From Pseudomonadota bacterium (GTDB lineage Bacteria; Pseudomonadota; Gammaproteobacteria; Pseudomonadales; Azotimanducaceae): a stretch of DNA of 12,076 nucleotides. Positions 1 through 6,550 of the stretch are shown here, in pieces. The stretch lies in assembly GCA_027622495.1 (NCBI GenBank), contig JAQBYL010000083.1:1-12076 (forward strand), read 5' to 3'. Position numbers and translations under genes: made by a program. Numbering within the stretch: the stretch's first letter is position 1; every line of letters starts with the position of its first letter. The notes under the pieces were generated by a model that saw only the letters and a list, made by a program, of their open reading frames with translations, searched no databases and was not told the origin of the DNA.

Positions 1-63
1 ACTCTCAAGCAGATCCTGCTCTAGCGCATCAAGAGATCGATCGAGTTTTATCAATGAATTCAC
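1..63 (-). CDS. N-terminus of an unidentified, probably SOS-controlled protein (runs off the left edge)
   Basis: Reading leftward from a GTG at 63-61 gives 21 uninterrupted codons to the window edge: MNSLIKLDRSLDALEQDLLE and one more Ser. The composition (alternating Leu with Asp/Glu) suggests an amphipathic helix. A purine-rich GGGAAG lies just upstream of the GTG; spacing is short, so the in-frame TTG at 54-52 is an alternative start. The main reason to believe it is the perfect LexA box 15 bases upstream of the GTG, which has no other gene to control nearby. I do not recognise the protein. SOS genes vary widely in identity, so none should be assumed. Too little is visible for a function call. 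Confidence 0.45.
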   Translation of the reverse strand, partial: MNSLIKLDRSLDALEQDLLES

Positions 64-77
64 TGTCTTCCCGATAA

Positions 78-93
78 CTGTATATATATACAG
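78..93. promoter_or_regulatory. LexA (SOS) operator, perfect palindrome
   Basis: The core CTGTATATATATACAG is a perfect palindrome, extended by one more A/T pair on each side to 18 bases (77-94). It equals the enterobacterial LexA consensus CTG-(TA)5-CAG. Read leftward it is flanked 5' by TA as in the consensus. It lies 15 bases before the GTG start of the leftward edge gene, a usual operator position, and the leftward TATACT overlapping its edge could be a -10 element. LexA would repress the edge gene until DNA damage. No intact gene on the right could use it. Confidence 0.85.
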
Positions 94-94
94 T

Positions 95-342
95 ATAACT
101 ACATCGTCGACAACAGTCACTCAAAACCAGCAAATTTCAGTGATTTCCTACACCCAACCCCGAATAAAACAGAGAGTCTTTTTCCATAACCCTGGCACAA
201 ACCTCTTTTCAACAATGGCAACATCGACTACGGCAGAAAACTCTGAGAAGCTGTCACACATCGAGCGATCTTGTTCGCGCAAAATGTGATGCCCAGACAG
301 CCCCCACCTAACCAGGAGAAAAGCTTGCCGCGCCTCAACACT
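95..342. other. Non-coding stretch between the LexA box and the dioxygenase remnant
   Basis: I see no supported gene here. A minus-strand reading frame stays open across 148-507, but its right half is the antisense of the recognisable dioxygenase remnant, its left half resembles nothing I know, and no convincing ribosome site precedes it. The right end of this stretch probably held the 5' part of the decayed dioxygenase gene; family resemblance fades left of about position 340. Confidence 0.5.
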
Positions 343-753
343 TTCTTCCGCAATCAACGCCTCGATCCAACTGCGCAGATCGCGCTCGGCATTCTTTTTT
401 GAGAACTGGAAGACTACCCCTTCGTTCAACCCCCGGAGGGTCATCCCAAAGTGATCCCGGTCATCAAAGAACCCGATGAGAGCAGTAATTTCGGTGGTGG
501 CTGGCACACCGACCTGATCTATCGGCCAGTTCCACCCATGGGCACCATGTCGATCTCGATCAGAAATGCCGCTATCAAACCCGGCAATCGATCAATGCCT
601 GCAAAATCCGACGAAGAAGTATCAAACACCTCTCCGATCCGGTCGATGGCTTTCTGGGACAATCGCTGGGTGAATCACTACGCCCTCAACGATTATCCGG
701 GCGAACGCCGCCACATGCACCGACTCACCCTCGCCGGCGACGTGCCGCACTAA
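343..753 (+). pseudogene. TauD/TfdA-family 2-oxoglutarate dioxygenase, decayed remnant
   Basis: The family uses Fe(II) and 2-oxoglutarate to hydroxylate substrates such as taurine. Here the plus strand reads FFRNQRLDPTAQIALGILF, then a TGA at 400-402 exactly where the family has Gly in its F-G-E-L segment, then ELEDYPFVQPPEGHP and NFGGGWHTD, which holds the first two iron ligands (His-x-Asp). From about position 560 the match is lost for some 25 codons. It resumes with AFWDNRWVNHYALNDYPGER, the C-terminal segment with the distal iron His, and ends at TAA 751-753. Only about 137 codons are left of a family norm near 280-300, so roughly 130 internal residues are deleted and the start is gone. 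Nonsense mutation plus deletion make a dead gene very likely. The region from 451 is open as 100 codons but would lack the enzyme core. Confidence 0.85.
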
Positions 754-815
754 CCCCCCCGAGACGAACCAGTTGCACAGGCCAGGGCATCGAACCGGTT
801 AGTATCGGTTGACAC

Positions 816-1244
816 TCAAGATCGCCGGGCATTGGCTGTTTTGTCTATCGCGTCTTTGAACGCGGTCATCAGAACTGCCGTGGATACACCGATCATGATC
901 ACGCCGTTGATCGCTTCCAGCGGCCCCAGCATCCTGTGTTTCGCCGACATGACGATGTCACCGTAGCCGAGTGTCGCGAAGTTGACCGCTGAGTGATACA
1001 ACGCCTCGTCGAAATGACTAAATTCTCCCAGTCCCAGAAACAACAGTGCCCAGATGCCTACCTGCAGTATGTTCGCTACAAGGAGAAACATCATGACACC
1101 TGAGATTACCAGCAGACTGGTCGTCATCGAGGGACTGCTGACGAGCGATTCGCTGCGCGAGTAATAACGCAACGCGATAACCACCAACAGCGACTGAAGC
1201 GCAAGACAGGCCACCATGGTCGCAAGCCCCAGCAATAGATTCAC
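816..1244 (-). CDS. Small potassium-channel-like membrane protein (Ion_trans_2 pore domain)
   Basis: This 142-residue inner-membrane protein should conduct K+ or a related cation. Hydrophobic segments lie at about residues 3-26, 43-72 and 107-128. Between the last two is a pore loop with the filter-like T91-L-G-Y-G-D96, close to the TVGYGD signature of K+ channels. It is short: no voltage-sensor S1-S4 set and no RCK/TrkA-N ligand domain is present, and the C-terminus ends about 14 residues after the last helix. The start is GTG at 1244-1242, overlapping the TGA of the upstream transporter gene as GTGA, with a weak GGAAA site inside that gene; this points to translational coupling. A later ATG (residue 10) is possible but would cut the first helix. 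The substrate is inferred from the filter only. Confidence 0.85.
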   Translation of the reverse strand: MNLLLGLATMVACLALQSLLVVIALRYYSRSESLVSSPSMTTSLLVISGVMMFLLVANILQVGIWALLFLGLGEFSHFDEALYHSAVNFATLGYGDIVMSAKHRMLGPLEAINGVIMIGVSTAVLMTAFKDAIDKTANARRS

Positions 1245-2371
1245 GGGTTGATTTCCGGTGTAGCGGCTTCACCAGATGTTAAAGCAGTTTCGACACTCTC
1301 ATCCTGATCCACCCAGCCCATGAGGATTTTGTAACCTACCGCCAGGAGCACTGCACCAACGAACAGACCGACGATGCCGCTGGTAGCTATGCCCCCCAGG
1401 GCGCCGATCAGAATAACCGGCATGGGCACGTCGACACCCCGCCCTAGAAACAGTGGTTTGAGCACGTTATCGGCGAGACCTGCAACAAGAATGTACACAC
1501 TCCAGACAACCATCATAACCGTTGAACTATCACCGGCCCACCAGATGTAGCCGATTGCGGGAAGCGACACCAGTGCTGCCGGTAGTTGGAGGATACCCAT
1601 CATCATCACCACAACCGCAAGCACGCTCGCAGCCGGTATGCCTGCGCCAAAAAACCCAATCCCGAGCAAAAGAGCCTGTATGAAGGCAACGCCAATTACC
1701 CCGATCGCAACAGATCGAATGGTACCGGTCCCGAGAACATGAAGATGCGGACCCTGCTGCTCACCCGCAACCCGGCGTAATAGCCGCCCGATTGTGTCAC
1801 TGCCTGACTGACCCCAGGCCATCATCATCCCGGCAACGATCAACGAACCGAGGAACAGAAAAATAGCCCCCATCGTACCCGCCGCGATTTCCAACAGTTG
1901 ACGCGAGATGTTCCCAAGCCTGGGCTGCAGAGTCTGCAGATAGGCAGGAAGATCAGCGGCTGCGGCACTCCACACGCTGTAAACTTTTTCTCCGATGAGC
2001 GGCCACTGGGCAACTTCTGGACCAGGTTGTTTGACAATCACCGAGTCACTTGTGAACGCCGTATAAAAGTCGTGAATGTGCCCGGCGAATGAATTGCCCA
2101 GCATAAAAGTTGGCAGACCGATCAACACTAGACCTGCAATAACCACCAATGTCGCCGCCAGACCCTGTCTGCCCTGCAACGCTTGAGCAAGCCGTTGGTG
2201 CAATGGATAGAGCGCGACCGCGAGAATCAGCGCCCACATCATGAGCCCCATGAACGGCGTGAAGATCCGTACGCAGATGAATGCCAGAAAGGCGATCAAC
2301 CCAACCCGGATCATTGCCTCCACCAGATCCTTCCCCAGAAACTCACGCAGCGTCGTCAGATTCTCATCCAT
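1241..2371 (-). CDS. AI-2E transporter family membrane protein (PF01594, UPF0118)
   Basis: This 376-residue polytopic inner-membrane protein has about eight hydrophobic segments: two near residues 19-58, one near 71-93, one near 163-186 and a dense block from about 214 to 350. The soluble stretch between residues 94 and 160 and the C-terminal motif DNVLKPLFLGRGVDVPMPVI followed by GALGGI and GIVGLFVGAVLLAVG are typical of the family. Members have been linked to export of the signal AI-2, and others to Na+/H+ exchange, so the name does not fix the substrate. ATG at 2371 has a good GAGGGA site six bases upstream. Length fits the family (about 340-380). Its stop overlaps the start of the channel gene, suggesting a two-gene operon for ion or small-molecule movement. 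Confidence 0.9.
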   Translation of the reverse strand: MDENLTTLREFLGKDLVEAMIRVGLIAFLAFICVRIFTPFMGLMMWALILAVALYPLHQRLAQALQGRQGLAATLVVIAGLVLIGLPTFMLGNSFAGHIHDFYTAFTSDSVIVKQPGPEVAQWPLIGEKVYSVWSAAAADLPAYLQTLQPRLGNISRQLLEIAAGTMGAIFLFLGSLIVAGMMMAWGQSGSDTIGRLLRRVAGEQQGPHLHVLGTGTIRSVAIGVIGVAFIQALLLGIGFFGAGIPAASVLAVVVMMMGILQLPAALVSLPAIGYIWWAGDSSTVMMVVWSVYILVAGLADNVLKPLFLGRGVDVPMPVILIGALGGIATSGIVGLFVGAVLLAVGYKILMGWVDQDESVETALTSGEAATPEINP

Positions 2372-2428
2372 GTCGCATCCCTCGATCGATCAAATATTCT
2401 GTTTGTACTTTTCGGATATCAGTGTGCC

Positions 2429-2449
2429 CTGTTCCCAGAGTTGGAACAG
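2429..2449. repeat. Inverted repeat / hairpin, 7-bp arms
   Basis: CTGTTCC (2429-2435) and GGAACAG (2443-2449) pair perfectly around a 7-base loop. It lies in the 143-base gap between the leftward secreted-protein gene and the leftward transporter gene. There is no T-run on either side, so it is not a standard intrinsic terminator. It could be an operator for the transporter operon or a processing hairpin. Confidence 0.35.
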
Positions 2450-2514
2450 AATCGCAAGTGCTTTGCACCTCTAAACGGTCTCGAAATCTCTATGGAACAC
2501 GAGCGCTGACAGCA

Positions 2515-3606
2515 CTACGGACGCGGAGCACTTCTCGAATCGTGATCCGCTTTCGCAGCTATTGCCTCCTTCTCAGCCAGCCGCGCGCCACGCAGGATTC
2601 CGCCCATTGCGTAATTCCCCTCGTGACAAGCGTACTCAAACAACTGGTCATCGGTCGCCCGCATTGAGAAGCGCACAGTAAACGGCCGCACAAAGGCGTC
2701 GGGTGCATCCAGCGTGTACTCATAATCGAGTCGTCCCTCGCCCGCCCTCGTGAATCGTTCCGTCAGGTGCATGTTCGAACCAGATCCAATCGCACCACTC
2801 GCGTCCGGGTCGGTGATTACTATGGGAAGTTGATAGGCGGGCGTCTTCTCGCTGAAGTGGCTCGTCTGCACAACGAGCGTGTCACCCTCCCACCAACCAA
2901 CGGAACGGCCCATCCACTGCTCGAGATCCGCAGGTACCGCGCCAGGTTGCTTGAGCGGTACGATACGCGCCTGATGAATCATCTCGGTGACCAGCACCAC
3001 GTGATCTGGTGTCTGAATGATGCGCAGATTGTTGTTGTATGCACTGGGTGTGAGCGGTGGACCGGCATTGAATCCCACCAGGCAACGTTCCGAAAGACCG
3101 AGCGACTCCGGATCCGCATGAAGATAGTCCGGGCCAACACTATAGGAAAAATAGTCGCGAACGAACGGCATGCGCGCCTGGTTCTGGGCAAGCATCCGGG
3201 CCTTAGCCTCCGGCAGTATCGCAGGCAAGCGCCCATCCGGCGGATCAACGATCAACGACGTGCGCAGACCCTCATCGAGGCTGGTGCCGCGATCAAGCCA
3301 GAACGCGTTGTAACTGCCTTCCAGGTCGAGTGCTGCATTGTCTTCAACCCTGATGTCGACAAACCGGCTGAGGGTTTTACCCGTTAGCGCGCTGGCCTCC
3401 GCTTTGCTCAGGACCGCTTTATCTGCGAATTCTTCTGGACGTTCCAGGGGCGTGATCGTTCGGAAATCCCATACCCCTTCCAGTCTGGGGGTGCCCCAGG
3501 CGGTTTGCTCGGCGGCATACCCGGGACCGGTAAGTGATAGCCCGCAAGCGAGGAGCGTAAGCGCAAGAAGTGCACGTCGACCATCGCAGATTTGAGAAAT
3601 ATTCAT
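2515..3606 (-). CDS. Secreted protein of unknown function
   Basis: This 363-residue protein has a clear Sec signal: basic residues near 10-11, a hydrophobic core at about 13-28 and likely cleavage after GYAA around residue 32. A Cys inside the core (LTLLAC) makes a lipoprotein reading possible but less likely. The mature part has no motif I can assign to an enzyme. It carries segments I recall from uncharacterised secreted proteins of proteobacteria and acidobacteria: YNNNLRIIQTPDHVVLVTEM, then GWWEGDTLVVQTSHF, LTERFTRAGEG and LFEYACHEGNYAM near the C-terminus. The W-W-E-G-D-T-L-V segment and paired aromatic strands suggest a beta-rich fold. ATG at 3606 has a strong AAGGAGGG site eight bases upstream. 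It is transcribed alone or as the first gene ahead of the transporter and channel genes, with a 143-base gap. Confidence 0.8.
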   Translation of the reverse strand: MNISQICDGRRALLALTLLACGLSLTGPGYAAEQTAWGTPRLEGVWDFRTITPLERPEEFADKAVLSKAEASALTGKTLSRFVDIRVEDNAALDLEGSYNAFWLDRGTSLDEGLRTSLIVDPPDGRLPAILPEAKARMLAQNQARMPFVRDYFSYSVGPDYLHADPESLGLSERCLVGFNAGPPLTPSAYNNNLRIIQTPDHVVLVTEMIHQARIVPLKQPGAVPADLEQWMGRSVGWWEGDTLVVQTSHFSEKTPAYQLPIVITDPDASGAIGSGSNMHLTERFTRAGEGRLDYEYTLDAPDAFVRPFTVRFSMRATDDQLFEYACHEGNYAMGGILRGARLAEKEAIAAKADHDSRSAPRP

Positions 3607-3843
3607 CCGCTAATCCCTCCTTTGTGGAGTAAAAACAGCTCAGCAAAACAGTTCCTGGAAGCCCATGGGTGTGTTTTGCCAGATACTAACATGCGCCTTC
3701 CAGACCCGAAACTTCACACAATCCCGAGCTGAATGCCTGCCGATGGTAGATCCTGCCGGGCTGACGTCATACGATGCAATCATACCGCTGCGGATGCGCA
3801 GAATTGACGGTGTACCAACGAATCGACTGCCGGGGAGGTCTTT

Positions 3844-4848
3844 ATGGAATATCGCAGTCTAGGGCGCACCGGCGTCATGGTTTCTCCACTTTGCCTGGGG
3901 ACAATGAATTTTGGTGGTCCAACGGACGAAGCGAGTTCAATGCGCATTGTGGCCAGAGCGCTGGACGCAGGCATCAACTTCGTCGACACCGCGAATGTGT
4001 ACACGGGTGGAGAAAGCGAACGAATTACCGGGAACGCCATACGGGAAAGCGGTCGTCGAGACGAGATCATCCTGGCAACCAAAGTATATTCACCGGTTGG
4101 CAGCGCACCCAACGATCGCGGCGGTTCGCGACATCACATCATCAAAGCCTGCGAAGACTCACTCAATCGGTTAAGCGTTGATCACATCGATCTCTATCAA
4201 CTGCATCGGCCGGCCCTTAACGTTGCCCATGATGAAACGCTTCGCGCGTTCGATGACCTGATCCGTTCAGGCAAAGTGCGATACGTTGGTGCGAGTACGC
4301 ATCCCGCCTGGAAGGTGATGGAAGCTCTGGCCCTGAGCGAAAAATTCAGCCTGCATCGCTATGTGAGTGAGCAACCACCTTACAACCTGCTCGATCGGCG
4401 GATCGAAAACGAATTGATCCCGCTGTGCCAGGAATATGGTCTTGCAGTTCTGCCGTGGTCACCGGTCGCTGGTGGGATACTGGCAGGCCGCTACCAGGCC
4501 AATGACAAGACCCCGGACGGATCACGCGCAGCACTGTGGGGCAAACGGTTTGCCACACGGGTTACTGATCAAGGTCTGGCAGTTGCGCTCGAGGTGGCAA
4601 AGATGGCCGAAGCGCGCCAGATGTCGGCGTCGCAGCTGGCGTTGTTGTGGGTGAAGGACCAACCTGCGGTCACATCACCAATCTATGGTCCACGCACGCT
4701 GGAGCACCTTGAAGATGCTCTCCCGATCCTCGAGATGAGTTTAGCCGATGAGGATCGTGTGCTGTTTGATCAACTGGTGCCGCCCGGTAACGCCGTGGCT
4801 GACTTTCATGATTCGAACAACTGGTATCGAGGTCGTTTGGTTTCATAG
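3844..4848 (+). CDS. Aldo/keto reductase
   Basis: This 334-residue cytoplasmic oxidoreductase should reduce aldehydes or ketones with NADPH, or act on a hydroxylated ring substrate in reverse. The (beta/alpha)8 family signatures are present: YRSLGRTGVMVSPLCLGTMN at the start, DAGINFVDTANVY with catalytic D48 and Y53, K80 in LATKVY, and H121 in LYQLHRP. The catalytic tetrad is therefore complete. KVRYVGASTHPAW and the C-terminal SPIYGPRTLEHLEDAL cofactor-site region also fit. It resembles the YajO/Tas-like large-loop subgroup, but the substrate is unknown. ATG at 3844 has GGGGAGG five bases upstream. The 237-base gap to the divergent secreted-protein gene must hold promoters for both; I see only an 8-base palindrome TGACGTCA (3761-3768 region) there. 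Its stop is five bases from the stop of the convergent cupin gene. Confidence 0.93.
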   Translation: MEYRSLGRTGVMVSPLCLGTMNFGGPTDEASSMRIVARALDAGINFVDTANVYTGGESERITGNAIRESGRRDEIILATKVYSPVGSAPNDRGGSRHHIIKACEDSLNRLSVDHIDLYQLHRPALNVAHDETLRAFDDLIRSGKVRYVGASTHPAWKVMEALALSEKFSLHRYVSEQPPYNLLDRRIENELIPLCQEYGLAVLPWSPVAGGILAGRYQANDKTPDGSRAALWGKRFATRVTDQGLAVALEVAKMAEARQMSASQLALLWVKDQPAVTSPIYGPRTLEHLEDALPILEMSLADEDRVLFDQLVPPGNAVADFHDSNNWYRGRLVS

Positions 4849-4853
4849 GCCAG

Positions 4854-5213
4854 TCAAGGCACTGGAACCCAGGCCAGGAACACCCCGGCACCACCGCCAT
4901 CCCTGGTACAGTGCCCCTGACCACTGGTGTCTTCCACACGCAGGATGGTTCCCGCAGAAAAATCGCGCTGATCACCGTTAGAAACCCGAATAGTCATGGT
5001 CCCTTCCAGAACCAGCACGTACTGCTTACGCGGTGCGTTGTGCCAATCAGAGTTGTAGCCGGCAGCCATCCGCAGATAGCCGATGTCTGTAGCCCGTACA
5101 AACGGTGTGACAGCAACGTCACCACCACGGGTGTCGTTCCACGGCAGCGTGTCAGTGTCGAACACACTGGAGCCGTTCTGATCTCTTACTACCGTAATCG
5201 ACAGGTTATTCAT
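4854..5213 (-). CDS. Small single-domain cupin protein
   Basis: This 119-residue protein reads as one cupin barrel. The core runs from about residue 44 to 115, with WHNAPRKQYVLVLEGTMTIR as the first cupin motif and AGTILRVEDTSGQGH as the second. His58 in the first motif and the His in GQGH in the second could bind a metal; the usual His-x-His pair of motif 1 is reduced to one His, so the metal site may be altered. No signal peptide or membrane segment is seen, so it is probably cytoplasmic. Small cupins can be isomerases, dioxygenases or binding proteins, and nothing here decides. ATG at 5213 has only a weak ribosome site (GAG about 12 bases upstream). It converges on the aldo/keto reductase gene with almost no gap. 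Confidence 0.85.
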   Translation of the reverse strand: MNNLSITVVRDQNGSSVFDTDTLPWNDTRGGDVAVTPFVRATDIGYLRMAAGYNSDWHNAPRKQYVLVLEGTMTIRVSNGDQRDFSAGTILRVEDTSGQGHCTRDGGGAGVFLAWVPVP

Positions 5214-5250
5214 AAAATCGGGTACTCAATCTATGTATTTTAACTCAACG

Positions 5251-5277
5251 ACCATATATTCATGACGAAGTTGTCAA
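5251..5277 (-). promoter_or_regulatory. Candidate promoter of the small cupin gene
   Basis: On the minus strand a perfect TTGACA (5277-5272) is followed after 15 bases by TATGGT (5256-5251), about 38 bases before the cupin ATG. The spacer is shorter than the 17-base optimum. A nearby TAAAAT (5242-5237) is an alternative -10 without a good -35. This is a pattern call only. Confidence 0.3.
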
Positions 5278-5320
5278 CCGATTGCACCTGCCAATCCAGC
5301 GCCTAAAAAACGACAGCAGT

Positions 5321-5345
5321 ACCAGGCCCAACGGTATGGCCTGGT
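5321..5345. repeat. Hairpin, 8-bp perfect arms, possibly a leftward terminator
   Basis: ACCAGGCC (5321-5328) and GGCCTGGT (5338-5345) pair perfectly around a 9-base loop. Read leftward, a run of six T follows about ten bases after the stem (5312-5307 region), too far for a textbook intrinsic terminator but compatible with ending the leftward transcripts from the cupin/hemoglobin locus. Confidence 0.4.
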
Positions 5346-5564
5346 CCAGGGAATAAAGCAGGCATTCGCCGTAGCGAAGCCACCAGGCTTTTTCAGGCCT
5401 CTTAACAGAATGTCGTACAGGAATTTGGACCTGACAATTCTCTCCTGTGTCCAAACGACATCCTGTGCCGACGTGATGGCATCCGCTCTCGGGCGAACGG
5501 GTGTCGATCCATTCTGGAGGCTGGAAAAATCTGCGTCCCTCTGACTGCAGATCTGCGCCCAGAC

Positions 5565-5696
5565 TCAGATTTCCTGGCTCGACCATTGAGGCGACTGCAA
5601 AGCGATACAAGCTGCCACCGGACTGCCCACTGCAGACCCTGCGATCGGATTGATCCCGAGACCGATTGTCAACGCAACGACTACGAATCTGGTCAC
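5565..5696 (-). pseudogene. Possible 5' end of a broken gene for an exported protein
   Basis: A GTG at 5696-5694, 57 bases after the stop of the hemoglobin fragment, opens 43 codons that begin VTRFVVVALTIGLGINPIAG and end at TGA 5567-5565. A basic residue followed by a hydrophobic run and small residues resembles a Sec signal peptide, but nothing mature follows in this frame; a different frame stays open further left. A frameshift in a former secreted-protein gene would explain this. No homologue is recognised and the ribosome site is weak, so chance is a real alternative. Confidence 0.22.
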
Positions 5697-5752
5697 ATCT
5701 TACTCTGGCAGATTACTCCGGCCCAAGTCCTCGGGTTCGTCTCTCGCCGGAT

Positions 5753-5956
5753 CTAAACGTGGACGATATCGCCCTTCATGCTGAAGAAGATCGATAACAC
5801 CTCTTCTTTCTCCCGCTGCCCGATGCCATTTTTTTCCAGAGCCTGCATCGCATCATCCAGCACAGCGACGAACTCATCATTGCTGATGTTCATGCCGCGG
5901 TGCGCCGACAACATATCTTTACCTTCGTACACGCTCGGACCGCCGGTCCCGGAGAT
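5753..5956 (-). pseudogene. Group 1 truncated hemoglobin, C-terminal half only
   Basis: Read leftward from 5956, 67 codons to TAG (5755-5753) give ISGTGGPSVYEGKDMLSAHR, then GMNISNDEFVAVLDDAMQAL, ending in EEVLSIFFSMKGDIVHV. GGPxxYxGxDMxxAHxGMxI is the E-F helix region of group 1 truncated hemoglobins, and the His in SAHRGM is the proximal heme ligand; the tail with its basic/acidic REKEE and SMKGDIV matches the exported proteobacterial subgroup. These proteins bind O2 or NO and are normally about 120-150 residues. The N-terminal half, including the L-Y-x-R-L-G-G start and the B10 region, is absent. No start codon or ribosome site is evident at its new left end; the sequence instead runs directly into the dioxygenase-like cupin gene, one base out of frame. 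A stable heme fold is not expected. Confidence 0.8.
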
Positions 5957-6458
5957 GAAAAAAGTCGCCGCCGTAAACGTGGATCGCGCCAGTCAGCTTT
6001 CTGGTGGGGTTAATCACCGAATGTATTGCATCACGCGCTAGCGATCCCACCTCCCCTGTCCCCAGCGATGCTGCACTTTTTGCACGGATGGAATCGTTGC
6101 CAGGCTCCCAGAACACGTTGTCCTCGCGGCCTCCGTACACACCGACTGAAGCCCACATGTTGTGATCGTGCAGTCTGAGCACCATCAATGGCGCCCAGAC
6201 GATATTCAGAATGGTGATCTGAAAATCATTGTATAGCGGTGTTATGCCGCCCTCGGCAGGCGTGCCGAGAACAGCCAACAGTTTTGCCGGATTGCTGATC
6301 AGTCGGGCCAGAACCTCTGCGACGCCAGACTGGCCATGCATCATCGAGTTACGGATCTGGTCCACGAGTTCAGCGACTGGATCGGAACTTGCCTGGAGCA
6401 ATGAAGCAGCCGGCAGCGCCAACGCTGTGCCAAGCAATCTTCGTCTGGAGACGCCCAT
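5919..6458 (-). CDS. Cysteine-dioxygenase-like cupin with twin-arginine signal, C-terminus lost
   Basis: This 179-codon gene encodes a cupin thiol-dioxygenase relative. The N-terminus SRRRLLGTALALPAASLLQA is a Tat-type signal, so the enzyme would act in the periplasm. The body has HDHNMWASVGVYGGREDN (H97, H99), an H146 and GAIHVYGGDFF (H160, Y162). By analogy with cysteine dioxygenase H97, H99 and H146 would bind iron and H160/Y162 form the second shell. Family members continue after GGDFF with an R-S-E-W segment; here residues 168-179 (HLRDRRSERVRR) are the wrong-frame reading of a hemoglobin fragment. The real homology ends at about residue 167, so some 20-30 residues are missing. ATG at 6458 has GAGGTGA seven bases upstream. 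The iron site is intact, so activity cannot be excluded, but truncation makes this a probable pseudogene. Confidence 0.78.
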   Translation of the reverse strand: MGVSRRRLLGTALALPAASLLQASSDPVAELVDQIRNSMMHGQSGVAEVLARLISNPAKLLAVLGTPAEGGITPLYNDFQITILNIVWAPLMVLRLHDHNMWASVGVYGGREDNVFWEPGNDSIRAKSAASLGTGEVGSLARDAIHSVINPTRKLTGAIHVYGGDFFHLRDRRSERVRR

Positions 6459-6550
6459 TAACCCTTCACCTCACCGACACGATCCCAAACAATAACCGCG
6501 TTCGAGATGGAAAGGAATGTTTGGCAAGTGCAACATGAACGCAATATCAG

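Larger units (their letters stand above)
5278..5752. other. Gene-poor, apparently decayed stretch
   Basis: About 475 bases hold no gene I can support. A minus-strand frame of 116 codons (5610-5260) has no ribosome site, is rich in Cys, Arg and Trp, and matches nothing I know. A shorter minus-strand frame at 5696-5565 looks like the start of an exported protein and is listed separately. The stretch also carries a hairpin at 5321-5345 and a weaker 5-bp stem at 5377-5390 followed by a few T. It lies directly downstream of the truncated hemoglobin fragment and may be further wreckage of the same former leftward operon. Confidence 0.45.

Noticed and set aside
148..507. 119-codon minus-strand frame
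   Set aside because: Its first half is the exact antisense of the dioxygenase remnant; the rest resembles nothing and has no ribosome site.
2767..3387. 206-codon plus-strand frame
   Set aside because: Antisense to the secreted protein, rich in Arg, no ribosome site or recognisable domain.
3665..3862. 65-codon plus-strand frame before the aldo/keto reductase
   Set aside because: Overlaps the reductase start, no ribosome site, no domain; the region is better read as the divergent promoter gap.
5377..5393. AAGCC-ACCA-GGCTT stem followed by T as a plus-strand terminator
   Set aside because: Only five base pairs, and no plus-strand gene ends upstream of it; the aldo/keto reductase ends more than 500 bases away.
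5919..5957. R-S-E in the cupin tail (RRSERVRR) as the family's C-terminal R-S-E-W segment
   Set aside because: The same bases encode GGPSVYEG of the hemoglobin in the neighbouring frame, and no further cupin homology follows, so the likeness is chance.
6485..6524. CCAAACA/TGTTTGG inverted repeat before the cupin gene
   Set aside because: Seven-base arms 26 bases apart with nothing else to support an operator or hairpin; chance is likely.
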